From: Candidatus Peribacteria bacterium | Lineage (GTDB): Bacteria > Patescibacteria > JAEDAM01 > Absconditabacterales > Absconditicoccaceae | Direction: 5' to 3' | DNA length: 22,977 bases | Assembly (NCBI GenBank): GCA_031280545.1 | Contig: JAITGP010000043.1 | Coordinates: forward strand, 1 to 22,977 | Shown: in pieces, positions 1-8,054 of the stretch | How positions within the stretch are numbered: the stretch's first letter is position 1 | Layout of the letters: every line of letters begins with the position of its first letter | Notes under the pieces: model-generated | Seen by the model: only the letters and a program-made list of their open reading frames with translations | The model's database searches: none | Told to the model about the DNA's origin: nothing | Made by a program: the position numbers and the translations under genes

Positions 1-1483
1 GTCCTCCCAGTTCAGGGTAAAACGGGGTTTTGTCGAAGATGAGAACGGTCTGACCACCCTCTAAGGTAATTTTTTTCAAAAGCTTTGGATCAGCAGTAGA
101 TAAGTCGGTATATCCGATAAATTCGGTTTGTGGGATGCCTTCGAGATATTTTGATCGATCAGTTCATTTTTTGAACATGTCTTTGGTGGCTTGGCGAGAT
201 TTCTCTTTGGCCTCTTCCATAGCTGATTGAAAACCTGTTTCGTCAATTTGGAGTCCGTGTTCGAGTGCAATTTCTTTGGTAAGTTCGATAGGAAATCCGT
301 AGGTATCGTAAAGTTTGAAAATTTCTGCTCCTGGAAGCATACCAGAAGTTTTATTAGGATCGGCGATAAGCGTATTCAGTATCTGCATACCATTTTGAAG
401 GGTTTTTTGGAAAAGTTTGATTTCATCCAACAATACTCTGACGATTTCCTCTTCTTTAAAATTTCTCAACCCCTGAAAGGCAGTGAGCAGATCATGAAGA
501 AAATCAGGGTATCTTTCTAATGGAAGTTCATGAAGCAACATCACGTTGTAGACCATTCTTCTGATGATCATTCTGAGGACATAGCCTGCTGAAATATTGG
601 ATGGGATAAGTCCATCATTGATCAACATAAAAGCTGTCCTAGAGTGATCAGCCACGATTCTGAATCTTCTTTGATTAGCAGCATAGGAAAGAGTGGTATA
701 TTTTTCGATCACTTGGAGAGCCGGCACGAAAAGATCCGTGTCATAGACTGAATCCTTGAGCTGGAGCACTTTACACATTCTTTCAAACCCCATTCCCGTA
801 TCTACGTTTTGTTTGCTGAGCTTGTTGAGGATTCAGCTTTCATCTCTATAGTATTCCATAAATACATTATTTCGGATTTCCAGCCAATTCTCTTCATCAG
901 TTTTTACATTACTTCCCTCAGGGGGAAATTCAGACTCCCCTACTCGGTAAAAAATCTCCGTATCGGGTCCACAAGGTCCCACAGGACCAGGACTTCGCCA
1001 GTTGTGTCTGGCAGGAAGGTAGGAAATTCTGCTCTGGGATATCCCCGCTTCAGCTCGATATTTTGCAGTTTCCTCGTCTCTGGGTGCAGAGTCATCGCCT
1101 TCGAAAACGGTGACAGCGATTTTGCGAGGATCGATTTCGAGGTATTGGGTAAGGAATTCTCGGGATCGCGTGACCGCTTCTTTTTTGAAGTAATCTCCCA
1201 AAGATCGGTTTCCCATCATTTCGAAAAAGGTAAGGTGAGAAGTATCTCCGACTTCAGAAATATCCACGGTGCGGACACATTTTTGTATATCAAATAATCT
1301 TTTTCCACTAGGGTGCTCTTTTCCCATCAAGTAAGGGATCAAGGGTTGCATTCCCGCCACGTTGAACAGAGCTGTAGAAGATTTTTCGGCGATGAGAGAA
1401 ACTTCCTGTAATTCTACATGGTTTTTGGAAGTTCGAAATTCGCTTCGGATTTGGCGAAGCTGGATGGATGACAGATTTTTCAT
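1..1483 (-). CDS. alaS: Alanyl-tRNA synthetase, 3' end cut by window edge
   Basis: Charges tRNA-Ala in the cytoplasm (class II synthetase). The 494 visible residues hold the catalytic core: GMQPLIPYLMGKEHPSGKR, then CVRTVDI and TFFEMMGN (motif 2 region), the GPVGPCGPDTEIFYR stretch, NNVFMEYYRDES, and the VDTGMGFERM motif. The part after the second UGA continues into the insertion ending FYPELGG, a variant of the usual FYAESGG. The editing and C-Ala domains lie beyond position 1. Two in-frame UGA codons (complements at 833-835 and 164-166) interrupt otherwise continuous homology; read as Gly they give DESGILNKL and FKKGTDRSK. The start at 1483 fits the usual N-terminus, with no Shine-Dalgarno. 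A promoter candidate lies at 1522-1549. The family is certain, and the gene is strong evidence for table 25. Confidence 0.97.
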
Positions 1484-1521
1484 TATTTTTGGAAAGATAA
1501 GAAAAAGATAAATCTGGTTTG

Positions 1522-1549
1522 TATATAGCGTTTTCCCTCAAGAAATCAA
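1522..1549 (-). promoter_or_regulatory. Candidate promoter for alaS
   Basis: On the minus strand TTGATT (complement of 1544-1549) is followed after 16 bp by TATATA (1522-1527), about 40 bp before the alaS ATG. It matches the pattern seen before other genes here. Predicted by eye only. Confidence 0.45.
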
Positions 1550-1597
1550 CAGAAGGAAAGAATCTCTATTAAAAAATACTCTATACATGTCCGAATT

Positions 1598-1628
1598 CTC
1601 TTACCTTACGGTAGAGATATGCATCTCT
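1598..1628 (-). terminator. Weak hairpins at the 3' end of the DKNYY gene
   Basis: In the minus transcript AGAGAT-GCAT-ATCTCT (6-bp stem) is followed by CTCTACC-GTAA-GGTAAGAG (stem with a bulge), overlapping the UAA stop at 1606-1608. A T6 tract follows only about 20 nt later, so intrinsic termination is uncertain. They could instead protect the mRNA end. Confidence 0.3.
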
Positions 1629-2671
1629 TATCTTCGTATACTCATTCCATGTTATTTGTATCCCTCATGAGTTCTACTAATACATTATCATGATATATCG
1701 AGTTATTTTTAATCTGTTGAAATACCTCTTTATAGACACATCGATAAAATGACCAGTGTTGCTTAATATATTCTTTGGTCTCTTTACTCCTATTATTATA
1801 GAGATATTTTTCATCTAGAGCATATCCATTCTGTGGATAGTCTTTTATTATTTTAAAGGTTTCAGGATCTGCCTCTGGGATTTTAAAGTATTCAAACCAG
1901 ACTCCGCCATGTTGAACAAAATACTCTGAACCAGCATACAAAATCTCAGCAGAAGAATCTGCTCCTTCTAGCCTTACTCCCTTATACCAAACACCTCCCT
2001 TTTGTACTAGGTAAAATGGATTATTTACTTTATTTCACTCTTTAGTATTTGCACCTTGTATAATAGCATAAAAAGGGTATTGAATACTCCCATCCTTTCT
2101 GAGTATTTCATAATTGAATGAACTAGCATCCAACATTGGGATATCGTATCTGAATAGAATATACACATGATTTTTATCCGAAGCATAAATCCATCCAGTC
2201 CATAACATAAAGCTCTCAAAATCTGCTTCTAAGATAGGTTGATAATAGAATTGTTCTGGTAGTCGATAATATTTTGGCATTTGTTTTTTTTTCTTCATTA
2301 ATATAAAGATTTTTTAATGCTGGGTAGATATTATTATAAGGCACACCCATATTATTCATAGAAGATTCCCACTCAAGATTATCCTTATTTGGCATAAAAT
2401 CAAAAAAATGTATTCCGATTTTTTTACTGTTATGATCTACAAAGAGAAAATCCACTACGGTATTATATTCATCTGTAGGGGAAGGACTTATATTACATCC
2501 ATCAATAGGTAATAAATCGAACGACAATCCACTTGTCATCATTGGGGAAGGCAGTTCAGAGACAACTATTGCATTTTTTGATATGAATGATCAATCAATA
2601 TCGTCTTCTAAATTTCCACATCATCAGAGAATTAAAAAACTACAGAATAGTATCCGAATATTTTTTTTCAT
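1606..2671 (-). CDS. DKNYY-repeat lipoprotein, frameshifted in an A9 run
   Basis: Predicted membrane-anchored lipoprotein of unknown role. The N-terminus MKKNIRILFCSFLIL followed by GGCGN is a lipoprotein signal peptide with the lipid cysteine near residue 19; two adjacent UGA codons (2621-2626) encode the two Gly of the lipobox. The second half has repeats of the DKNYY type, such as YASDKNHVYILFRYDIPMLD and FKIPEADPETFKII plus YALDEKYLYNN. Two more UGA (2591-2593, 2035-2037) are internal, and a fifth (1642-1644) extends the end to UAA at 1606. The first part (2671 to about 2290) and the DKNYY part (about 2298 to 1606) are in different frames. They join if the A9 run at 2284-2292 had eight A, giving 354 residues. 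This is the only gene here with a clear GGAGG before its ATG. It could be a slippage-decoded gene, a recent pseudogene or a sequencing error. Confidence 0.72.
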
Positions 2672-2690
2672 TTCCTCCGATTATAAAATA

Positions 2691-2718
2691 AAACCACCTG
2701 CATATATACAGGTGGTTT
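2691..2718 (-). terminator. Intrinsic terminator of the peptidase-like gene
   Basis: Perfect 10-bp inverted repeat AAACCACCTG / CAGGTGGTTT with an 8-nt loop. On the minus strand it is followed by a T-rich tail (TTTTATTTTATAA), 30 nt after the stop codon of the gene at 2748-3368. Confidence 0.8.
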
Positions 2719-2747
2719 ATATTTACCTCGCTAGAGATTACAAGTGT

Positions 2748-3368
2748 TTATAGAAAACCAAATCCATTATAATAAGTCCCCGCTGATTCAGCAGAATCTA
2801 CTAATTTATGATAGGTAGTTTCCCATACTACTTTTGTATCCCAATAAGGATCCAAATAATAGATTTTACTTGCATCTCCATCTAAATCTCCATTACTATT
2901 AGTAACTTTTTCCAATCGAACAATAACAATATAATGTCCGCCACCACTTGTTGAAATGTAGTTTCCAGTATTCGTCGCCCAGTTATACGAAGAATACAAT
3001 GTAATTTGATCTCCTCCATTTTGTTTTATCGGATGGCTACTTGTTTGTACTTTTACTATTGTAACAAAGGGTTTCTGTCTTTGTAAAGATGCTTCTAATG
3101 CATTTTTATATGCAGTACGACCTGTTGCATTTTTTGCCCAAGAGAAAGTTGCATCAACAAAATTTGATCTAGAGCCAACTGTAGGGCTGGTTGGATTTGT
3201 TAAATATTCCTTATCAGATACAGATACTCCATCTCCTTGAGCGATTCCATCATGGATATCAGCAATAGCTGGTATCCCGAAATTATAGGATGGCTTTTCT
3301 CTATGTAATCGCATGGAAGTTTGACAATACACTAATCTAAATTTAGCAAACAGCCCCTTCCAATTCAT
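2748..3368 (-). CDS. C39/papain-like cysteine peptidase domain protein
   Basis: 206 residues with an apparent cysteine-peptidase layout: a Cys in VYCQTSMRL (residue 15), a His in GGGHYIVIV (about residue 144) and an Asp in YYLDPYW (about residue 173). This order and spacing are those of C39-like and other papain-fold enzymes, so a peptidase or amidase role is inferred. The region after the Cys is rich in Gly, Asp and Ser. No signal peptide is seen, and the Cys is unusually close to the N-terminus, so the 5' end may be incomplete. A better-spaced AAGGAG lies before an ATG at about 3401, but that ATG is in another frame; removing one A from the A6 run just after it would join them as MLKKLNVFVAGMNWK. 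The gene ends in UAA before a strong terminator. Divergent from rel. Confidence 0.55.
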   Translation of the reverse strand: MNWKGLFAKFRLVYCQTSMRLHREKPSYNFGIPAIADIHDGIAQGDGVSVSDKEYLTNPTSPTVGSRSNFVDATFSWAKNATGRTAYKNALEASLQRQKPFVTIVKVQTSSHPIKQNGGDQITLYSSYNWATNTGNYISTSGGGHYIVIVRLEKVTNSNGDLDGDASKIYYLDPYWDTKVVWETTYHKLVDSAESAGTYYNGFGFL

Positions 3369-3407
3369 GCCCGCTACGAAGACATTCAGCTTTTTTCAGC
3401 ATTCTCC

Positions 3408-3435
3408 TTGCAAAAAGGGATATTTTTTATATCTT
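3408..3435 (+). promoter_or_regulatory. Candidate promoter for rel
   Basis: TTGCAA (3408-3413), 16 bp, TATCTT (3430-3435). The predicted start of transcription near 3442 would exclude the upstream ATG at 3408 and leave a leader of about 26 nt to the ATG at 3468. Predicted by eye. Confidence 0.35.
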
Positions 3436-3467
3436 CACTATATCCTTTAGCTTTTTCCGCATACGAC

Positions 3468-5714
3468 ATGGAAGACCTCAAGGCCTTTGAAAAATTTTTT
3501 GCCTACGATCCTCTCTTTCAGGAAGAACCAACCGCTCTCTTGGAGGATATTTTGTCTAAAGCAAAAAAATACCTCAAGCCTGAGGACCTCGAAGCAATAA
3601 AAAAAACCTACTATTTTACCAGAGATGCCCATAAAGGGGTGCTTAGAAAATCTGGGGAACCCTATATTATTCATCCTCTCAGAGCGACACAGTTTTTGAT
3701 GGAAATCAATCCTGATGCGGTATCGATTCAGTCTTGTATTTTGCATGATGTGATCGAAGATACCGACTATACCTATACTGATATTGAATCGCTTTTCGGG
3801 ACAGAAATTGCCGACATTTGTGAGGGGCTCGTGAAAGTGTCCAAGGTAAGGTATAAAGGGGAAGATAGAGACTTGGAGACGATTAAAAAGACTTTTTTGG
3901 CGATGGCAAAAGATTTGAGAGTGATTTTTATCAAACTTGCTGACCGTATTCATAATATTCAGACTTTACAATATCACCCCGAGGAATCAAAAAGGAGAAA
4001 AATTGCTGAAGAGACCTTGAAAGTATATGCTCCCGTAGCGAAGAGACTCGGACTTTATACCTATCAGTTGTATTTGGAAAATGGTGCCTTCAAGGTCCTC
4101 TATCCAGAGCGTTTTTCTGAGATTATGGAATATATTACGAAGTACTTTGGAGGAGGCGAAAAATTTATTGATAAAGGGATTAAAAGTCTGACTTCGATTT
4201 TAAAAAGAGAGGGACTTTCTGGGTTCATTGTGCAAGGAAGGATCAAGTCTCCGTTCAGAATTTTTGAGAAAATGGAGAAAAAGTATCATACTGATGATGT
4301 CTCTATGATTATGGATTTGCTTGCATTTAGGGTGGTGACCGATACGGTAACGGATTGTTATATGATTCTGGGAATCATCCACAAATACTACACTCCTCTG
4401 ATCAAAAAGATTAAGGACTATATCGCCGTACCGAAATTCAATGGATATAAAAGTATTCATACCACGATTCTCGGAATGTTTCGTTTTCCGATAGAAATAC
4501 AAATCAGAACTGGAGCGATGAATGAGATCGCTGAACACGGAGTAGCCGCCCATTACGCCTACGCTGAGCATAATCAATCGGTAGAAGCTCCCTCCACGCA
4601 AAACGACTGGATCAAAAGATTGCAAACCATTGTGTCTGAATATACCGGTTCTTCGAATAAGGAGAAATTTAAAGATGCTCTGAATATTGAAATTTTGGAC
4701 AAATCCATTTTCGTTTATACCCCCAAAGGAGATATCAAGGAGCTTTCCTCTGGTTCCTCTGTGCTAGATTTTGCGTTTAGTATTCACTCTGAGATTGGAC
4801 TGAGATTTAAAAATGCGATTGTGAATGGGCAAATCAAACCGCTTTCCTACATTTTGAAAACGGGAGATATTGTGAATATCAATACGTTTAAAAACCGTTA
4901 TTCTGCAGTGAAACATTGGATTGACTATATCCATACTCCCTCAGCACGTGCACAATTGGTAAAATATATTAGAATGCAGGAACGAGAAACCCGTTTGGAT
5001 GAAGCGATCGAAGGGCTCAATATCTATCTTAAAAATCTTGGACTTCCGCTTTTTCGCTCCGATAAGGATTTGATTCAAAAATTAGGAGAACCTCTGGAGG
5101 TGGAAAAAAGGATTTTGCTCGTGTTGGACAAGCAGGAGACCTATGGAAATATTGTTCGTGCTGCTTATCCTGAGCTGACTAAACATATTCAGGAAAAAGC
5201 TGTGATAAGCGATACCTCTGTCCAACAGCAAGGTCTCAAGCAGACCATTCAGATTTCTCCTACGGGGTTGCCGATGGAGGTCATCGTGGATAATGATAAA
5301 TTTCTTCACTGTATCTTCTGTCCTGAATGCAAACCTCATCCGGGGGATAAAATTATCGCAAAATCTGGGAAAGAAGGAATCAAAATCCACACCATGCAAT
5401 GCAAAGCCTTGAAGACCCTTTCTTACGCCTCTTTGCTGGAGGCACACTGGAAATCTGATGCGATGAGTACGATGTATACTATTCACACTCAGTTGCAATT
5501 TTCAAAAGATAAAATGACCATCGTAGATATTATTGCACTGTTTTCAGCTTTTTCTATCCCTATCTTTAAGTTTGAGCTTGAAAAAGGAGATCAGAACCAT
5601 ATGGTAGTGAAGATTGCAGGAGAAGTTTCCAATCCCGCTAAACTCTCGTTTCTCTTTGCTGATTTAAATAAAAATCATACTTCCTTAGAAGTGCTTTCAA
5701 AATTAATTAGCTAA
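3468..5714 (+). CDS. rel: Bifunctional (p)ppGpp synthetase/hydrolase, Rel/SpoT type
   Basis: Makes and degrades the starvation signal (p)ppGpp. The domain order is complete over 748 residues. The HD hydrolase has YIIHPLRAT (about residue 66) and ILHDVIEDT (about 92). The synthetase has KSPFRIFEKM (about 260), KIKDYIAVPKFNGYKSIHT (about 314) and EIQIRTGAMNEIAEHG. The TGS domain begins at IFVYTPKGDIKEL (about 414), a zinc-finger segment has CIFCPEC and HTMQC (about 615-650), and a C-terminal ACT-like domain follows. The basic KIKD resembles the RxKD motif of bifunctional enzymes rather than the ExDD of synthetase-only RelA. Both active sites look intact. I chose 3468 (MEDLKAF) because the 20 preceding residues are not family-like and overlap a promoter candidate; 3408 is the alternative. 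No UGA-Gly occurs. The zinc-ribbon gene follows after 20 bp, probably co-transcribed. Confidence 0.95.
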   Translation: MEDLKAFEKFFAYDPLFQEEPTALLEDILSKAKKYLKPEDLEAIKKTYYFTRDAHKGVLRKSGEPYIIHPLRATQFLMEINPDAVSIQSCILHDVIEDTDYTYTDIESLFGTEIADICEGLVKVSKVRYKGEDRDLETIKKTFLAMAKDLRVIFIKLADRIHNIQTLQYHPEESKRRKIAEETLKVYAPVAKRLGLYTYQLYLENGAFKVLYPERFSEIMEYITKYFGGGEKFIDKGIKSLTSILKREGLSGFIVQGRIKSPFRIFEKMEKKYHTDDVSMIMDLLAFRVVTDTVTDCYMILGIIHKYYTPLIKKIKDYIAVPKFNGYKSIHTTILGMFRFPIEIQIRTGAMNEIAEHGVAAHYAYAEHNQSVEAPSTQNDWIKRLQTIVSEYTGSSNKEKFKDALNIEILDKSIFVYTPKGDIKELSSGSSVLDFAFSIHSEIGLRFKNAIVNGQIKPLSYILKTGDIVNINTFKNRYSAVKHWIDYIHTPSARAQLVKYIRMQERETRLDEAIEGLNIYLKNLGLPLFRSDKDLIQKLGEPLEVEKRILLVLDKQETYGNIVRAAYPELTKHIQEKAVISDTSVQQQGLKQTIQISPTGLPMEVIVDNDKFLHCIFCPECKPHPGDKIIAKSGKEGIKIHTMQCKALKTLSYASLLEAHWKSDAMSTMYTIHTQLQFSKDKMTIVDIIALFSAFSIPIFKFELEKGDQNHMVVKIAGEVSNPAKLSFLFADLNKNHTSLEVLSKLIS

Positions 5715-5734
5715 TTTTTATCCTTTACCTATTA

Positions 5735-6250
5735 ATGACTATGCCAATTGAAGAATCCGTACAAGAAGTGCTTACTGAGCTCTCTGGATATGCGTTAACC
5801 GCTTCCTCCCTCTCTACAGGACAAGTAAATCTGATACGAGAACAAATTTCGGGGCTAACCGATATTTGGCTGGTAGTCGGAGGAGTGTTCTGCTTTTTTT
5901 GGATTTTAGCACTCATCTGGGTAATCAAGGACTCCAATGCGAGAAGCGAGAATCTTGGATTCCAGTTTTTTGCGGCAGTGATTGTGGTGATCCTTACTCC
6001 TGTTTTTGGACTGCCTCTCTATATCGCTTGTAGACCTCAGGGACGAAAACGAGACAAGTCTGAATGGAGACAAGCTTTACTCGCAAATTTGCAGGCTTGT
6101 CCCAACTGTGAAGTATTGAATTCCATCGAAAATTCTTGCTGTGTAGCGTGTGGAGATGCTTTGAAGCAAACGTGTCGTGAATGTGGAGAATCCTATAGTA
6201 ATTCGTATGATTACTGTCCTATTTGTGGAGCTCCAAATATTGAAAAATAG
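5735..6250 (+). CDS. Two-TM membrane protein with double zinc ribbon
   Basis: 171 residues. A short N-terminal region precedes two hydrophobic spans, about residues 43-65 (WLVVGGVFCFFWILALIWVI) and 77-99 (FFAAVIVVILTPVFGLPLYI). A basic loop follows, then a cytoplasm-style metal-binding tail with CPNC...CVAC and CREC...CPIC, a double zinc-ribbon arrangement with all eight Cys present. The function is not known; such tails usually mediate protein or nucleic-acid contacts. It starts 20 bp after rel and ends 21 bp before the pilin-like gene, so the three may form an operon. An ATG at 5741 is an alternative start. Ends in UAG; no UGA-Gly. Confidence 0.8.
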   Translation: MTMPIEESVQEVLTELSGYALTASSLSTGQVNLIREQISGLTDIWLVVGGVFCFFWILALIWVIKDSNARSENLGFQFFAAVIVVILTPVFGLPLYIACRPQGRKRDKSEWRQALLANLQACPNCEVLNSIENSCCVACGDALKQTCRECGESYSNSYDYCPICGAPNIEK

Positions 6251-6271
6251 TTTTTTATTCCTTCTTTTTGG

Positions 6272-7435
6272 ATGGTTTTAACTATCATTCTCATTTTATT
6301 ACTCGTAGGTGCTGGATTGGTTGGAGCGTTGTATTCCAGCTTTATGGTTTTCTATACCAATTTTGGTGATACCATAGAGTATAATAAAGCCTATTACGCT
6401 GCGGTTTCTGCATTGGAGAGGGCAGAGCTGGTTTTGAGGTATAGAAAACCGTGATTTGAAGGGACAGGAGGATGGATGGATCCAGGAACAGTTACTCAAA
6501 CCCAAGGGAATAGTGTCGATGGGCGTCCTAGTAGTTTCTGATATTTCTATAGTGGGGATGTTGATAATGGTGTGCTTTGGAATATCACCTCTCGTACCAG
6601 CCAAATACCAAAAGCCTGAGAAGGGAATGTCGATTGGATGTTGGCGACAGGGGTGAATGCTCAAAATTGGAACATGTTGGATTATATAAACGCAGAGAAT
6701 TTCACATTTACGGTTGATATAGGAACGCAAAGCCCATATCAGACTGGGTATGGTGACAGTGTATACAACCTTACTTTTTCTGGAGTAGTTAGATTGCCTC
6801 AGCTCTTAAGAATACCCATTGCAAATTGATGATATAATTTTGACATTTTAGATGCAACAAATAATGACATCTGAAATGATGGGTTTTCTGATGATGTGGT
6901 AGTAGATCGGTCCTTTAGGGGAAAAGGTGGTGGCTCTGTGGAAGCCCCCTTTCAAGTTATGTCGGAAGTATCTGCCGATTACGGACAAAGGATTCTTAAC
7001 TATAGTAAAGATTCCACTGCTAGAGAAAGTAGAATCAATGCAGTGGCTCCTGGTTCAGAGACCCCAAAATGGGTATTTGGAGCGAGTTTTTCTCCATTTT
7101 CTGATAATAGTTGGAGTTCTCTAAAATCATCTAACACATGACTAAATGTTATTTCAAGTATAGAAGATCTTATTAAAACTGGGAATTTTCAATCTTTACT
7201 TTGAGCCAATCAAATTCAAACCATCTTCAGACTATCTCTCCTCAACCTCTTAAAATCCATAAATAAGCAGATTTATCCCTATTTGGAATATCAGTTTAAG
7301 TTTAGTAAACCTATCTCCGATAGATACTACACGATTAGAGCTCAGGGGAAATATGGGGACTACAAAGTTGAGCTCCTAGTAAAGAAGCCTACCATCAAGG
7401 AATCCATCCTCGGAACTTTCACGATTATCTTTTAA
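6272..7435 (+). CDS. PilX-like pilin-type membrane-anchored protein
   Basis: 387 residues, continuous only when eight in-frame UGA codons are read as Gly; the first is at 6455 (RKPGFEGTGGW) and two are adjacent in IANGGYNFD. The N-terminus is one long hydrophobic helix (VLTIILILLLVGAGLVGALY), then YNKAYYAAVSALERAELVLRY. That pattern resembles PilX-type minor pilins, where the helix leads into an AFxAAExALxxAE segment. The rest is Ser/Asn/Gly-rich and polar, ending in a basic beta-rich tail and UAA at 7433-7435. A minor pilin or pseudopilin of a type IV pilus-like machine is the best guess; no canonical prepilin peptidase site (G/FTLxE) is visible, so a simple anchored surface protein is also possible. 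Under the standard code it would appear as four or five unrelated fragments. Confidence 0.75.
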
Positions 7436-7444
7436 AAAAAGCTC

Positions 7445-7459
7445 TTGCAAAATTTTTCA
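7445..7459 (+). repeat. 15-bp sequence shared with the LRR gene promoter, copy 1
   Basis: TTGCAAAATTTTTCA, identical to 7992-8006. It lies 67 bp before the thioredoxin ATG. Here TATACA follows at 14 bp, so its value as a -35 element is less clear than in copy 2. Confidence 0.5.
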
Positions 7460-7525
7460 GACTCTATACACTCTATATTACCCCTCTGGGGAAATTCGTT
7501 TTTATTTTACGATATTCTTATTACC

Positions 7526-7897
7526 ATGACTAACGTTATCCATATTAGTTCTAAAGAACAATTCCAGCAGGAAATTGCTACTGCCCCCGTCAGCGTTATT
7601 GATTTTTTTGCCGATTGGTGCGGACCTTGTAGGCTGGTATTGCCTGTAATGGACGGGCTCTCCGAAGCTAACGCCGAAAAAGGAGTAAAAATCCTGAAAG
7701 TAAATGTAGATGAAAATCCTGACCTAGCTGCAGAGTTTGGAGTTAGTACGATCCCAACCGTACTTTTCGCTGTAGCTGGTGAAGTAAAGGAAGGACTGAT
7801 CGGAGCGAATCCTCAAACCGTATATCAAGAGAAAATTGATGCATATTTAGCAGGAGATGAATCTGCTGAAGAAGTGACAAAACCCGAAGAAGCATAA
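7526..7897 (+). CDS. trxA: Thioredoxin
   Basis: Cytoplasmic dithiol-disulfide oxidoreductase of 123 residues, slightly longer than the usual 105-110. The active site is WCGPC (residues 31-35) in the context VIDFFADWCGPCR. The cis-proline motif STIPT is in GVSTIPTVLF, and KVNVDENPDLAAEFGV is typical. The C-terminus carries an extra acidic tail (GDESAEEVTKPEEA). The start at 7526 (MTNVIHI) gives the normal family N-terminus; the upstream in-frame ATG at 7445 would add 27 residues unlike any thioredoxin and would cover the promoter-like repeat. Ends in UAA, no UGA-Gly. It may supply reducing power to envelope or cytosolic partners; the neighbouring surface protein contains several Cys. Confidence 0.96.
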   Translation: MTNVIHISSKEQFQQEIATAPVSVIDFFADWCGPCRLVLPVMDGLSEANAEKGVKILKVNVDENPDLAAEFGVSTIPTVLFAVAGEVKEGLIGANPQTVYQEKIDAYLAGDESAEEVTKPEEA

Positions 7898-7991
7898 AAA
7901 TACATAATTGGTATTTTTTATAAATGTATATATATATCGGATTATTTTCGTAATAAACCAACCTAAAGTGGCTTAGAATCTGCCTTATTTT

Positions 7992-8020
7992 TTGCAAAAT
8001 TTTTCATTTAGGGGTATACT
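7992..8020 (+). promoter_or_regulatory. Strong promoter candidate for the LRR surface protein gene
   Basis: TTGCAA (7992-7997), 17 bp, TATACT (8015-8020), a near-consensus sigma-70 arrangement placing the start of transcription near 8027 and leaving a leader of about 28 nt. Its first 15 bp repeat 7445-7459. Confidence 0.6.
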
Positions 8021-8054
8021 TGGATATAAATTTTATATCTTTGTATTTGTAAAA

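Noticed and set aside
809..1297. Plus-strand reading frame of 162 codons
   Set aside because: It lies wholly antisense to alaS, whose motifs are unmistakable, and encodes nothing family-like.
2216..2298. Two overlapping intact genes at the DKNYY locus
   Set aside because: The downstream half would lack a signal peptide and start inside the A-run. A single-base frame change is simpler, though not proven.
3408..3467. Upstream ATG for rel
   Set aside because: The extra residues are not family-like and overlap a promoter candidate.
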